This document shows, piece after piece, positions 33,068 to 41,522 of a stretch of DNA of 54,667 nucleotides. This DNA comes from an uncultured Mediterraneibacter sp. Lineage in GTDB: Bacteria; Bacillota; Clostridia; Lachnospirales; Lachnospiraceae. The notes under the pieces are model-generated. The model searched no databases. It saw nothing but the letters and a program-made list of their open reading frames with translations, and was not told where the DNA came from. The translations under genes and the position numbers were made by a program. The stretch covers positions 1 to 54,667 of the forward strand of contig CAKRWZ010000004.1 of the NCBI GenBank assembly GCA_934418295.1, written 5' to 3'. How positions within the stretch are numbered: position 1 is the first letter of the stretch; each line of letters begins with the position of its first letter.

Positions 33068-34417
33068 TTATTCCTCCTTCCCACAAATTGTAATTCCATT
33101 TGGGGTTATTTCTTTTACGACGCCATCCATACCGCAATGGATATTTACTGACAAGCCCTCTGCTGCCTTTCCGACCAGATCACCTTTCTTTACGTGATCT
33201 CCGACTGCTACTGCCGGGATAGCCGGTGCTCCGATATGCTGTGACATCGGAATTGTACAGACATCAGTTGCAAATTCAATAAGTTCCGGATCTGCATCGT
33301 GTCTTACATAGGAATTCAGATTCAATCTTGCGATCAATCTGTCTGTAGGAATTCTGCGGTTCTCTACGTTTTGTCTGGCTTCTGGGTTCATGTTCTGAGG
33401 AACCTTGATTCCTCTTTCGCGAAGATGTCCTTTTACATAGTCATTCATCTTTCTCGGAGAAAGACCCATCGGACATGAGAACATTTCACATGCTCCGCAG
33501 CTGCAGCAGTTTGCTGCGCTTCCGAAATACTTGATGTACTCGTCGTTATCCTCGATCTGCTCTTCGCGCCATACACTTCTCATTACCAGGTTTGGTTTTA
33601 CGTCATGTCCGATCAGATGTCTCGGGCAAAGATCTGTACACATTTTACACTGGATACATGCAGATCTTGCCTGATGGATCATTTTCGGGATAGAGTAAGA
33701 TGCACGGCGGAACAGATAATGATCTTTCGGGAGAACCAAAAGATTACCTGTCGTTTTTGTTACAACCGTGTTATCGATTGCCTCTTCACTCATGACAGTT
33801 TTACCCATCATTGGTCCGCCGAGGATTACATTGTATGTTCCTCTCTGAACGCCTGCAGCGTCCAGGATCGCACGGATCGGTGTACCAAGCGGAACATGGT
33901 ACATTTTCGGCTGTTTTACATCACCTGTTACAGACAGGTATTTTTCGCATACCGGTTTGCCTTCCAATGCGTCTGCGATGGAAAGAACGGTACCTACGTT
34001 GTCTACTACACAGCCTACCTGTGACGGAAGTCCTCGCTCCGGTACGGAACGTCCGGTTACTTCGTAGATCATGGACTGCTCGTCACCTGCCGGATAAAAG
34101 GATGACATTTTGAACACTTCCACCGGAGCATCCAGTTTCTGGATCGCATCTTCCAGTGCCTGGATCTCTCTGTGATAATGATCCTTCAAAGCGATTACGT
34201 TTTTCGTTGATCCCAGCATTTCTGAGATCTTAACTACTGTACTGACAATCCGCTCCGGCCATTGGCGGCAGAGGAACTTATCGGTCTCGATCAACGGCTC
34301 ACATTCCGCTGCGTTTACGATGAAGTACTCCACCTTCACATTTAACTTAACGTGTGTCGGGAAACCGGCTCCACCGGCTCCGACTACACCTGCCTCTTTA
34401 ATTGCTTCTATTCCCAT
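33068..34417 (-). CDS. PduS/RnfC-like Fe-S and SLBB protein (cobalamin reductase candidate)
   Basis: About 449 aa. The N-terminus MGIEAIKEAGVVGAGGAGFPTHVKL is the RnfC/NuoF-like nucleotide and flavin domain, followed by an SLBB domain (about 150-230). Two 4Fe-4S motifs follow, CIQCKMCTDLCP (about 256-267) and CCSCGACEMFSCP (about 301-313), and a C-terminal RnfC-type barrel ends the protein. In Pdu compartments PduS reduces cobalamin and is paired with PduT, the gene directly downstream here. The ATG at 34417 has AGAGG seven bases upstream; a GTG 18 bases earlier overlaps eutN. Together with EutT it could recycle inactive cobalamin inside the compartment. Confidence 0.88.
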   Translation of the reverse strand: MGIEAIKEAGVVGAGGAGFPTHVKLNVKVEYFIVNAAECEPLIETDKFLCRQWPERIVSTVVKISEMLGSTKNVIALKDHYHREIQALEDAIQKLDAPVEVFKMSSFYPAGDEQSMIYEVTGRSVPERGLPSQVGCVVDNVGTVLSIADALEGKPVCEKYLSVTGDVKQPKMYHVPLGTPIRAILDAAGVQRGTYNVILGGPMMGKTVMSEEAIDNTVVTKTTGNLLVLPKDHYLFRRASYSIPKMIHQARSACIQCKMCTDLCPRHLIGHDVKPNLVMRSVWREEQIEDNDEYIKYFGSAANCCSCGACEMFSCPMGLSPRKMNDYVKGHLRERGIKVPQNMNPEARQNVENRRIPTDRLIARLNLNSYVRHDADPELIEFATDVCTIPMSQHIGAPAIPAVAVGDHVKKGDLVGKAAEGLSVNIHCGMDGVVKEITPNGITICGKEE

Positions 34418-34434
34418 ACAGTTACCTCTTTTCA

Positions 34435-34716
34435 CTAAATGGCTCTGCTGTCGATCTCCTGATCGTCTACGATGCCGACGATGGTTGCATCAACCGGGGT
34501 CTCTCTGCTGCCTGTCGCATTACGCGCGGAACTTCCTCCAACAAAGATGACCTTTTCTCCGACTCCTGCACCGATAATATCTGCTGCAATGATCGGCTCC
34601 CGAAGAGCCTCATCATCAAGCAGATTGATCGGCTGAACAATCAAAAGTTTCAAGCCTTCCAGCCGTTCATCCTTTCTGGTTGCCCAGATATTTCCGATTA
34701 CTCGTCCTGTTTTCAA
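34435..34716 (-). CDS. eutN: EutN/CcmL-type pentameric vertex protein
   Basis: 93-aa BMC vertex protein of the EutN/CcmL family (BMC-P). The core is MKTGRVIGNIWATRKDERLEGLKLLIVQPIN (about 1-31), then AADIIGAGVGEKVIFVGGSSAR (about 43-64) and VDATIVGIVDD (about 75-85). Pentamers cap the corners of the shell. The start overlaps the stop of the preceding gene by four bases (ATGA), and the next gene begins 18 bp after its stop. Confidence 0.94.
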   Translation of the reverse strand: MKTGRVIGNIWATRKDERLEGLKLLIVQPINLLDDEALREPIIAADIIGAGVGEKVIFVGGSSARNATGSRETPVDATIVGIVDDQEIDSRAI

Positions 34717-35513
34717 TGATTGTTCCTCCCTTTTCCCGAAAGATCATCACGCAGGATCGTTATCTTGGATTTTCCAGCTAATTCTTTGGCTAAATCTGTC
34801 AAAAGAGCTTTGTTGTCTATGGTCACTCGGTCAATGTTGCGAAGCTTTTTAATATCGCTTTCGGAAATGACCTTCTTGGCAATCGTTACTTCTCTCTCTG
34901 AACTGCAGGCAGTCGTCTCTGCTGCAGCACATTCCTTTTTCTCTTCCTTGCAAGGCTCAGCTTCTTTTGATGCTCCTGCCTCCTTGCAAACCGCACCTGT
35001 CAGCAGATGCTTCGGCAGCTCCTCATCCGGCACAATCACAACGCCGCTGTTCACCAGAAGTTTCAGGTTCTCCTCCAGTTTCTGATAGTAAACTGCAGGT
35101 GATTTTTCTTTATACTGGTAAAGCTCTACCTCTTCCTTCGGAACATAGATCTTCTTTCCGGTCAAGATTGCTTTTCCAAACAACCGTGTGTAATCATCAT
35201 CAAAAATTCCCTGTGCCAGTTTTCCAAGAGCTTCATTTGTAAGATTGTAAGCGATCACTACGTTATAATCAGCCACATCTACGTTATACTCTTTCATTAA
35301 CGCACACTCTACACGATACTGTGCGTTCAAGTTTGGACACTCATATGCTGCATGGCAACGATCACCATGATCAGCAGTAAGAATCAACAACCCCGGAAGA
35401 CCAGATTTATCTTCCACGGCCGCAGAGGATGCTGCGCCATCCTGAAGCCCCATTGCAGTTATCTTTGCCTGTACTCTTTTACAGATCTCTGCAACTAATG
35501 CTTCTTTATCCAT
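34713..35513 (-). CDS. Ethanolamine-locus protein of the TIGR02536 type, with N-terminal encapsulation-like helix
   Basis: 266-aa protein found in Firmicute eut loci but without an assigned activity. The N-terminus MDKEALVAEICKRVQAKITAM is amphipathic, like an encapsulation peptide. A flavoprotein-like region follows (about 40-165: LLILTADHGDRCHAAYEC, DVADYNVVIAYNLTNEALGKLAQGIFDDDYTRLFGKAILTGKKIYVPKEEVEL). A charged Cys-containing low-complexity linker (about 178-205) leads to a small C-terminal domain with ISESDIKKLRNIDRVTIDNKALLTDLAKEL. It lies between eutJ and eutN. Cargo or shell-assembly roles are possible; nothing here decides. Confidence 0.75.
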   Translation of the reverse strand: MDKEALVAEICKRVQAKITAMGLQDGAASSAAVEDKSGLPGLLILTADHGDRCHAAYECPNLNAQYRVECALMKEYNVDVADYNVVIAYNLTNEALGKLAQGIFDDDYTRLFGKAILTGKKIYVPKEEVELYQYKEKSPAVYYQKLEENLKLLVNSGVVIVPDEELPKHLLTGAVCKEAGASKEAEPCKEEKKECAAAETTACSSEREVTIAKKVISESDIKKLRNIDRVTIDNKALLTDLAKELAGKSKITILRDDLSGKGRNNH

Positions 35514-35546
35514 GCTTTTCCCTCCTTTCCATGATTCTGTCGTCTC

Positions 35547-36362
35547 TTATACTATACAATTCATTGCAATTCCCGTGGGAGTTACAAGGAACGGATTTGC
35601 CGGTTTGATCGTTCTGATTCCGGTCTCTTTTTCGATGATCTCTTCGATTCCGGTCAGACAGCATGTACCGCCGCACAGATAGATCGTATCCACTTCTTCC
35701 GAAGCCAGATTTCTTTTGACGATCGTCGCCATCTTCTGTACAACAGGCCGCACGATCGGAAGGATTTCCCGATGACGGCTGTAGTCCTGCTTGATCTTTT
35801 CCGCTTCATCGAATGATATATGGTAGTTTCCTGCCAGCACAAGGCTCAAATGCGTTCCGCCGGTAGGCTCGTCTTCAATACGCACTACCTTTCCGTCCTG
35901 CACAATGGCAAGTCCGGTCGTTCCACCACCGATATCTACGACCACGCCTTTTTGAATTCCGTAAATGGAATTGGCTGCGGTCGGCTCGTCCAGAATATTT
36001 GTCACTTCAAGACCCACGCCTTCTGCTACATACTGGTGAGTCTTTACGCTGCTTTCCGTTCCGGCCGGCATAGCAATCGCACATTTGTCCAGCTCTCTGT
36101 CCAAACGGCTTTCCAGCTTTTCTTTTAATTCACGTACAATCCGAGATGCGCCCTGATAATCTACTACCACGCCGTCACGCAGTACCTTTGCCTGTTGTTT
36201 TTCACAGGCGATGGGGTTGTTCTCCTCATCCAGCACTACCAGCACGATAAACGCAGTTCCCAAGTCCACTCCTACTTTCAGCTTGTCGCTGACCGGTGTT
36301 CCTGTCTTGGTCTCAGAGAGCTCAACTCTCTTCATATACTCTTCAATACGTTTTAAATCCAC
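35547..36362 (-). CDS. eutJ: EutJ-type actin/Hsp70-fold chaperone
   Basis: 271-aa cytosolic ASKHA ATPase-fold protein. The phosphate-1 loop is GVDLGTAFIVLVVLD (about 31-45), phosphate-2 VVDIGGGTTGLAIV (about 145-158), and IYLCGGTCCLTGIEEII near 228-244 is adenosine-type. EutJ is thought to help assemble or reactivate components of the ethanolamine compartment, but its client is not proven. The start is a GTG at 36362 with AAGGAG seven bases upstream. It lies 21 bp after the phosphotransacylase gene. Confidence 0.9.
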   Translation of the reverse strand: MDLKRIEEYMKRVELSETKTGTPVSDKLKVGVDLGTAFIVLVVLDEENNPIACEKQQAKVLRDGVVVDYQGASRIVRELKEKLESRLDRELDKCAIAMPAGTESSVKTHQYVAEGVGLEVTNILDEPTAANSIYGIQKGVVVDIGGGTTGLAIVQDGKVVRIEDEPTGGTHLSLVLAGNYHISFDEAEKIKQDYSRHREILPIVRPVVQKMATIVKRNLASEEVDTIYLCGGTCCLTGIEEIIEKETGIRTIKPANPFLVTPTGIAMNCIV

Positions 36363-36383
36363 TTGTATGCTCCTTCGAACTGC

Positions 36384-37007
36384 TTATTTCTGTCTGTTTT
36401 TCAGGATTTTACCCAATGTAAAACCATCTACTCCCGCTGCACTTGCTTCGTCAGCATCTATATGCATTCTGTATTTGCAAGAATCGCTTACGTAAACCAC
36501 CACATCGTTAAATGTGATCGGTCTTTCACTCAACACTCTTACATCTACATGTTCCCAGTTTTCCAATCCGGCTTTCCGGGCAATTTCTGTCGGTACATAA
36601 ATGTGGTCATGCTCGATGATCACGGAATGTGATGCCTCTACCGAGCCGCAAGGCCCTTCCAGCATAACGTTTCCCGCCCCGTCAAGCTCTCCTCTTTCAC
36701 ATACCGGAGCTTTTACGCCCAATTGTCTGGCTTCTGACCACGATGCCGCGATCCGGGTGGCTGCATTCAGCGGCCCGTACACTGCAACATGATTGATCCT
36801 GCCTTCCGGTCCGATCAGATTTACACTTTCTTCACATAAATACTGTCCCGGCTGCGAAAGCGATTGTTTCGGGTGAAGTTCTGCTCCTTTTCCAAAAAGC
36901 GTTTCAAAATCGGCAACGGTCAGATAAACATGTATGGTAGATACTTCTACACCGACAAATCCTGATGCTGTAATAATCTCTACTACTTTCTCAGCTATCT
37001 GATCCAT
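36384..37007 (-). CDS. pduL: PduL-type phosphotransacylase
   Basis: 207-aa PTAC converting acetyl-CoA and phosphate to acetyl-phosphate and CoA within the compartment, which recycles CoA for EutE. The N-terminus MDQIAEKVVEIITASG is encapsulation-like. His/Asp metal-site segments are visible: TIHVYLTVADFETLFG, HPKQSLSQPGQYLCEESVNLIGP (near 58-80), HSVIIEHDHIYVP (near 138-150) and YRMHIDADEA near 186. It is the PduL family in the position of eutD; no Pta-type EutD is present. It is 17 bp after eutT. Confidence 0.93.
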   Translation of the reverse strand: MDQIAEKVVEIITASGFVGVEVSTIHVYLTVADFETLFGKGAELHPKQSLSQPGQYLCEESVNLIGPEGRINHVAVYGPLNAATRIAASWSEARQLGVKAPVCERGELDGAGNVMLEGPCGSVEASHSVIIEHDHIYVPTEIARKAGLENWEHVDVRVLSERPITFNDVVVYVSDSCKYRMHIDADEASAAGVDGFTLGKILKNRQK

Positions 37008-37024
37008 ATGCCTCTCCCTTCCTC

Positions 37025-37858
37025 CTAATTATCGTAATCGCCTGCAAGGTACTTACACATGATAATGTGGATAGCACTGGACATACGATTTAATTCTTCA
37101 ATAATATCTTTCCGTGTATACTCTTTGCCTTCCTGGAATGCCATTGCCGCAGCAACTTCTGTTTCCCGGACTGCTGTACGGATCTGATTCAAAAGGGCAT
37201 ATGTTTTTCCTAAGGTATAATCCGGAAGCACCATTTGTTTGATCTTATAAAACTTCATTGGATTATGAGAATGCTCTCTCAGCTCTGCATGGGTGAGCCC
37301 GATGATCATTTCTTTTGTAAATGGTTCATCCAGCACATCACACCGCATCAGCTCACGGACGTTATTCAATACATCCTGCAGGTCTGCCACGAGCTTATCC
37401 TCGTGATCTTCTAACAGGAAGCACTGGTTCGTGATCATCAGCGCTTCGAGACTGTCAAGCTTGCCCCTAAATAAGATTCTGGGGCTGTTTTTCATAATCA
37501 GTACATTCCCAACCAAGTGGGTCATGTACTCCGGCTTTTCATAATAAAAAGCTCCTGTTTCATAATCGATAAACTTCGGCTTTTTCCCTTCGTCGTTTAC
37601 AGTCGGCATTTCAAACACAGCCGTAGCCTGGTACTCCTTCGGTTTTTTCTCCGAAGTACCAGACTCTGCTGCTTTCACTGCCTTTTCGGCCTTTACAGGC
37701 ACCTCAGGTTCCTCACCCTCTTTGAGGATGCGGATCTGACGCTGCTGAAGGAATTCTTTCGCCGCAGGTGACAACAGCATACCTTCCGGTATGGTGTAAC
37801 TTTCCGGTCTGGACAGCCTCAATTCATTTCTCAAGGCTGCCTCTGTTATGACTTTCAT
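37025..37858 (-). CDS. eutT: EutT-type corrinoid adenosyltransferase
   Basis: 277-aa enzyme making adenosylcobalamin for the ammonia lyase from ATP and reduced cobalamin. The N-terminus MKVITEAALRNEL fits EutT, followed by a Lys/Glu-rich linker (about 45-80) and the helical PduO/EutT-type catalytic domain (about 95-270), with FIDYETGAFYYEKPEYMTHL, VLNNVRELMRCDVLDEPF and RTAVRETEVAAAMAF. I see no clear C-terminal Cys cluster of the kind some EutT proteins use for metal. It lies between the two eutM genes and the phosphotransacylase gene. Confidence 0.85.
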   Translation of the reverse strand: MKVITEAALRNELRLSRPESYTIPEGMLLSPAAKEFLQQRQIRILKEGEEPEVPVKAEKAVKAAESGTSEKKPKEYQATAVFEMPTVNDEGKKPKFIDYETGAFYYEKPEYMTHLVGNVLIMKNSPRILFRGKLDSLEALMITNQCFLLEDHEDKLVADLQDVLNNVRELMRCDVLDEPFTKEMIIGLTHAELREHSHNPMKFYKIKQMVLPDYTLGKTYALLNQIRTAVRETEVAAAMAFQEGKEYTRKDIIEELNRMSSAIHIIMCKYLAGDYDN

Positions 37859-37904
37859 TATCAGTCACCCCCTGTTTCCTGTCTCCTGAGTTTATCAGCA
37901 CTTC

Positions 37905-38201
37905 TTATTTGTCACTTGTGCTGATTGACGGAAGGATGCCTTCAACTTCGTTGTGCGGTCTCGGGATTACGTGGATGGAGATCAGTTCTCCGACACGCTC
38001 TGCTGCTGCTGCTCCGGCATCAACTGCTGCTTTAACAGCTCCTACGTCTCCACGTACCATAACTGTTACAAGTCCGCCACCAACGTGTACTTTACCGATC
38101 AGAGTAACGTTTGCTGCTTTTACCATTGCATCGGCTGCTTCGATAGATCCTACGAGACCTTTTGTTTCGATCATTCCTAATGCCTGCTGTGTTGTTGTCA
38201 T
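37905..38201 (-). CDS. eutM: EutM/PduA-type hexameric shell protein, copy 2
   Basis: 98-aa single BMC-domain protein forming hexamers on the shell facets. The core is QALGMIETKGLVGSIEAADAMVKAANVTLIGK, then GGLVTVMVRGDVGAVKAAVDAGAAAAERVGELISIHVIPRPH. The sequence is almost identical to the copy at 38243, differing at a few residues such as Asn for Glu after PRPH and Ser for Asn near the end. The DNA is also nearly identical, so this is a recent duplicate or is kept alike by gene conversion. Confidence 0.96.
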   Translation of the reverse strand: MTTTQQALGMIETKGLVGSIEAADAMVKAANVTLIGKVHVGGGLVTVMVRGDVGAVKAAVDAGAAAAERVGELISIHVIPRPHNEVEGILPSISTSDK

Positions 38202-38242
38202 ATACTTTATTCTCCTTTTAATCTCTGTTTAGACTGCGATTT

Positions 38243-38536
38243 TTATTTGTCGCTTGTGTTGATAGAAGGAAGGATTCCCTCTACTTCTTCGTGCGGTCTC
38301 GGGATTACATGGATGGAGATCAGTTCTCCGACACGCTCTGCTGCTGCTGCTCCGGCGTCAACTGCTGCTTTAACAGCTCCTACATCTCCACGTACCATAA
38401 CTGTTACAAGACCACCACCAACGTGTACTTTACCGATCAGAGTAACGTTTGCTGCTTTTACCATTGCATCGGCTGCTTCGATAGATCCTACAAGTCCTTT
38501 TGTTTCGATCATTCCTAATGCCTGCTGTGTTGTCAT
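38243..38536 (-). CDS. eutM: EutM/PduA-type hexameric shell protein, copy 1
   Basis: 97-aa BMC-domain shell protein, twin of the gene 41 bp downstream. The usual KGLVGSIEAADAMVKAANV and GDVGAVKAAVDAGAAAAERVG segments are intact, and the central-pore loop is small and typical of EutM/PduA. I begin it at the ATG at 38536 with GGAG seven bases upstream; an ATG two codons earlier is too close to that site. Two copies in tandem may raise the dose of the main facet protein. Confidence 0.96.
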   Translation of the reverse strand: MTTQQALGMIETKGLVGSIEAADAMVKAANVTLIGKVHVGGGLVTVMVRGDVGAVKAAVDAGAAAAERVGELISIHVIPRPHEEVEGILPSINTSDK

Positions 38537-38593
38537 AATCATTCTCCTTTTTTAAACTATATTTATATATTACAGATAATAAACAAGTTATTC

Positions 38594-40075
38594 TTAGATG
38601 TTCTGAAGACGTTTCATGATCTGGCTTACCAGCTTGTCGATATCAACGTCAACATCATTTCCTGCATTCAGTTTGCAGATACCGCTGCTGCAATCCGGAA
38701 GCTCTGCTTTGATATCTTCCAGTCCGATCAGACCTTCTGCTACACGACGGATGTTCAGCAGGTTCATCGGTCCTACGTTATCAGATGTAGCACTTCCGCC
38801 GACAGCTCCGCATCCAAGTGTAAGAGCCGGCATCAATGCTGTAGAAGCTCCGATACCACCCAGTGTACTTGGTGTGTTTACGATAATTCTGGATGCCGGT
38901 ACTCTTGCTGCAAAGTAGTCTACCATAGAGTAGTCTTTTGTATGCATAGAGAATGTATGTCCGGCACCTTCATAGTGAAGGATGCAGCATACTGTCTCGC
39001 AAACTTCCTGATAAGTCGGAGCTGTGTAGAATCCAAGGATCGGACACAGTTTCTCGTTTGAGTACGGATGTCCACGGCCTACACCTGTTTCTCTTGCGAT
39101 CAATACCTTAGCGCTTGCCGGGATAGAGAATCCAGCCAGTTCAGCGATCACTTTTGCGGATTTACCAACGATAGCCGGGTTCATTGTTCCGTTTGCACGA
39201 AGGATGAATTTACCAAGCTGAGCGATCTCGTCATCGGAAAGGAAGTATCCTCCCTGTTTCTCAAACTCTGCACGAACGATCGGAGCCATCTCATCAATAC
39301 AGATAACAGACTGCTCAGATGCACAAATTGTACCGTTATCAAATGTCTTGGACTGCATGATACGTTTTACTGCCAATGCTACATCAGCGGACTTGTCGAT
39401 GTACGCCGGACCGTTTCCTGGTCCAACACCGATAGCCGGTGTTCCTGAAGAGTAAGCTGCACGTACCATTGCGGATCCACCAGTTGCAAGGATCATTGCT
39501 ACGTCAGGATGTTTCATCAATGTGTCTGTAGCCTGGATAGTCGGAATTGTGATTGCGGATACCAGATCCTCGTTTCCGCCTGCTTCCAGAATTGCCTGAC
39601 GAATTACTTTTACTGCTTCCAGAATACAGTTCTTTGCATTCGGATGTGGGGAAAATACGATAGCATTTCCCGCTTTGATTGAGATCTCAGCTTTGTAGAA
39701 CGCTGTAGATGTCGGGTTTGTGGATGGGATCAGACCAGCGATTACACCAACCGGAACAGCGATGTCGCGTGTTTTGTTTGCGTCGTCTCTTGCGATCTCA
39801 CCGATTGTCTTCATGTCTTTTACAGCATCCCAAACATATTTACTTGCAAATACGTTTTTGATTACTTTATCGTCTGCAATACCAAATCCAGTCTCTTCGT
39901 TTGCCATTACAGCGAGACGTTTTGCATTACGAACACCGGCATCAGCGATTGCTTTTACAATCATATCTACCTGTGCCTGGCTCATCTGTGCAAGTTCTTC
40001 CTGAGCTACTTTTGCACGCTCTACAAGATCACGCACTTCCTGTACGGATAATAGATCCTTATCAAAAATCTGCAT
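38594..40075 (-). CDS. eutE: Acetaldehyde dehydrogenase (acetylating) EutE with C-terminal helix
   Basis: 493-aa ALDH-fold enzyme oxidising acetaldehyde to acetyl-CoA with NAD and CoA. It resembles the ALDH half of AdhE: VRDLVERAKVAQEELAQ, IPSTNPTSTAFYKAEISIKAGNAIV (about 115-139), and the catalytic Cys in DNGTICASEQSVI (near residue 249). After the domain there is a linker with Gly, Asn and Asp, and then VDIDKLVSQIMKRLQNI at the very C-terminus, an amphipathic helix like an encapsulation peptide. The protein is therefore probably recruited to the compartment by its C-terminus. It is 15 bp after the EutK-like shell gene. Confidence 0.94.
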   Translation of the reverse strand: MQIFDKDLLSVQEVRDLVERAKVAQEELAQMSQAQVDMIVKAIADAGVRNAKRLAVMANEETGFGIADDKVIKNVFASKYVWDAVKDMKTIGEIARDDANKTRDIAVPVGVIAGLIPSTNPTSTAFYKAEISIKAGNAIVFSPHPNAKNCILEAVKVIRQAILEAGGNEDLVSAITIPTIQATDTLMKHPDVAMILATGGSAMVRAAYSSGTPAIGVGPGNGPAYIDKSADVALAVKRIMQSKTFDNGTICASEQSVICIDEMAPIVRAEFEKQGGYFLSDDEIAQLGKFILRANGTMNPAIVGKSAKVIAELAGFSIPASAKVLIARETGVGRGHPYSNEKLCPILGFYTAPTYQEVCETVCCILHYEGAGHTFSMHTKDYSMVDYFAARVPASRIIVNTPSTLGGIGASTALMPALTLGCGAVGGSATSDNVGPMNLLNIRRVAEGLIGLEDIKAELPDCSSGICKLNAGNDVDVDIDKLVSQIMKRLQNI

Positions 40076-40090
40076 AATTGTTCTCTCCTA

Positions 40091-40822
40091 CTATTTGTAA
40101 AAATCTAAAATTAGCTGAATCATTTCCTGCTTCTTTAATTTGTTCCATTTCAACGGGCTCGGAATTTCGATCTTTTCCTTTGCCACGATGGAACGGAGCT
40201 GTGCGATCGTCATACCTTTCAATTCTTCTTCCGTGTATGCCGCTGAAGCGGAATCTGATTCTTGTTTATCTGCTGCCTCTTCTGTTTCCGGGTCTTCCAC
40301 CGGTTCTGCTGTCTCCTCAGCTCTTGCTTCCTCCACAGCATCTTCCGGCTCTGCTTCCGGTTCAGCCTCCGGTGCCGGTTCCTCTGCTTCTGCAGACTCT
40401 TCCGGTGCTTCCGGTTCAGCTTCTTCTGTCTTTTCCGGTTCTGTCGGTTCCGGTTCCGGCTCTGTCGGGCCTTCCGGTCCCTGCGGATCTTCCGGATCTT
40501 CTGGCTCTTCCTGCTTCTCAGCTTTCAGCTTTGCCATTTTCTGAGATCCTTCCGGATCGGCTTCAAACATATCCTTCATAGACTCGATCGGTCTTGGGAT
40601 GACATGGATGCTGAGCACCTTGCCGATCCGCTCTGCCGCTGCTGCTCCGGCATCAACTGCTGCCTTTACAGCTCCGACATCACCTTGTACCAATGTACAA
40701 ACCAGACCGCCCTTTACACAGATCACGTCGACCATAGAAACGTTCGCAGCTTTTACGGAAGCATCCAGCGCTTCGATCGCCGGTACCATACCGTAAACTT
40801 CAATCATTCCTAATGCTTCCAC
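40091..40822 (-). CDS. eutK: EutK-like shell protein: BMC domain, long acidic linker, SAP/Rho_N-like tail domain
   Basis: 243-aa protein. Residues 1-85 are a BMC domain (ALGMIEVYGMVPAIEALDASVKAANVSMV and GDVGAVKAAVDAGAAAAERIG). Residues about 100-195 form a highly acidic, proline-rich, low-complexity linker with repeated Glu-Pro. The last 43 residues, starting LKGMTIAQLRSIVAKEKIEIP, look like a small helix-turn-helix fold of the SAP or Rho N-terminal type with Leu-Lys patterns. E. coli EutK also has a C-terminal nucleic-acid-binding-like domain, but a different one and without such a linker. The tail may bind nucleic acid or another protein on one side of the shell. Confidence 0.85.
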   Translation of the reverse strand: MEALGMIEVYGMVPAIEALDASVKAANVSMVDVICVKGGLVCTLVQGDVGAVKAAVDAGAAAAERIGKVLSIHVIPRPIESMKDMFEADPEGSQKMAKLKAEKQEEPEDPEDPQGPEGPTEPEPEPTEPEKTEEAEPEAPEESAEAEEPAPEAEPEAEPEDAVEEARAEETAEPVEDPETEEAADKQESDSASAAYTEEELKGMTIAQLRSIVAKEKIEIPSPLKWNKLKKQEMIQLILDFYK

Positions 40823-40853
40823 GTGGCACCTCCACTACCGTGATTTCCACGAA

Positions 40854-41504
40854 TTACTCAATCGGGTTATCTGCAACGAATTCTACTGCTGCAGCAAACG
40901 CATCACAAGCAGCTTTGCATGCAGACTGGGAACCAGTCAGAAGTGCTCCACCAAAGTTGGTCTCTGACGGTGGTGCATACAGTACGCACATGCTTACATC
41001 AGCTGCTTTCAGAGCAGCATCGACGCCATACATTGCTTCCAACGGAGGAGCGATCAGGTAAGCAAGAGCTTCACCTTCTGCGATTCCGGCGCCTTCTGAC
41101 AGGTAAGAACCTGTACGGGAGATACAATGTGCATAGTAAACGATTGTGTTGTCATCATTTGCGGAAATGAAGTGTGCTTCGTTCTCGATCATGTTTGTGC
41201 ATGCATCCAGACCACTTCTTACCTCTGCCGGGTTCGGTCCTGCAAGGATACCGATAATTTCACCGGCCAGCTTTGTGTTTGCGTTGTCAGCACCGGCATA
41301 GCAGCTCTTTGCATAAACAACTTTAACATCAGCTTTCTTTGTTGCCTCGTCCAGCGCTGTGTATGTTACATCATCACAGTCAGATGTAACCAGAGCCAGG
41401 GATTTCTGATCCGGTGTCAAATTCAGCTCTTTTGCCAGATCCGGATCCACGTTCGGGATGATTTTTGTTGCAAGAACACTTGCTTTAATTGGATCTCGTT
41501 TCAT
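40854..41504 (-). CDS. eutL: EutL shell trimer
   Basis: 216-aa tandem circularly permuted BMC protein that forms trimers with a gated central pore. The family sequence is visible: NLTPDQKSLALVTSDCDDVTYTALDEATKKADVKVVYAKSCYAGA (about 26-70), GILAGPNPAEVRSGLDACTNMIENEAHF (about 85-112), YYAHCISRTGSYLSEGAGIAEGEALAYLIAPPLEAMYGVDAALKAADV (about 122-168). The shell gene lies 18 bp after eutC. Normal length for EutL. Confidence 0.96.
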   Translation of the reverse strand: MKRDPIKASVLATKIIPNVDPDLAKELNLTPDQKSLALVTSDCDDVTYTALDEATKKADVKVVYAKSCYAGADNANTKLAGEIIGILAGPNPAEVRSGLDACTNMIENEAHFISANDDNTIVYYAHCISRTGSYLSEGAGIAEGEALAYLIAPPLEAMYGVDAALKAADVSMCVLYAPPSETNFGGALLTGSQSACKAACDAFAAAVEFVADNPIE

Positions 41505-41522
41505 TTGCCTTCCTCCTGTTTA

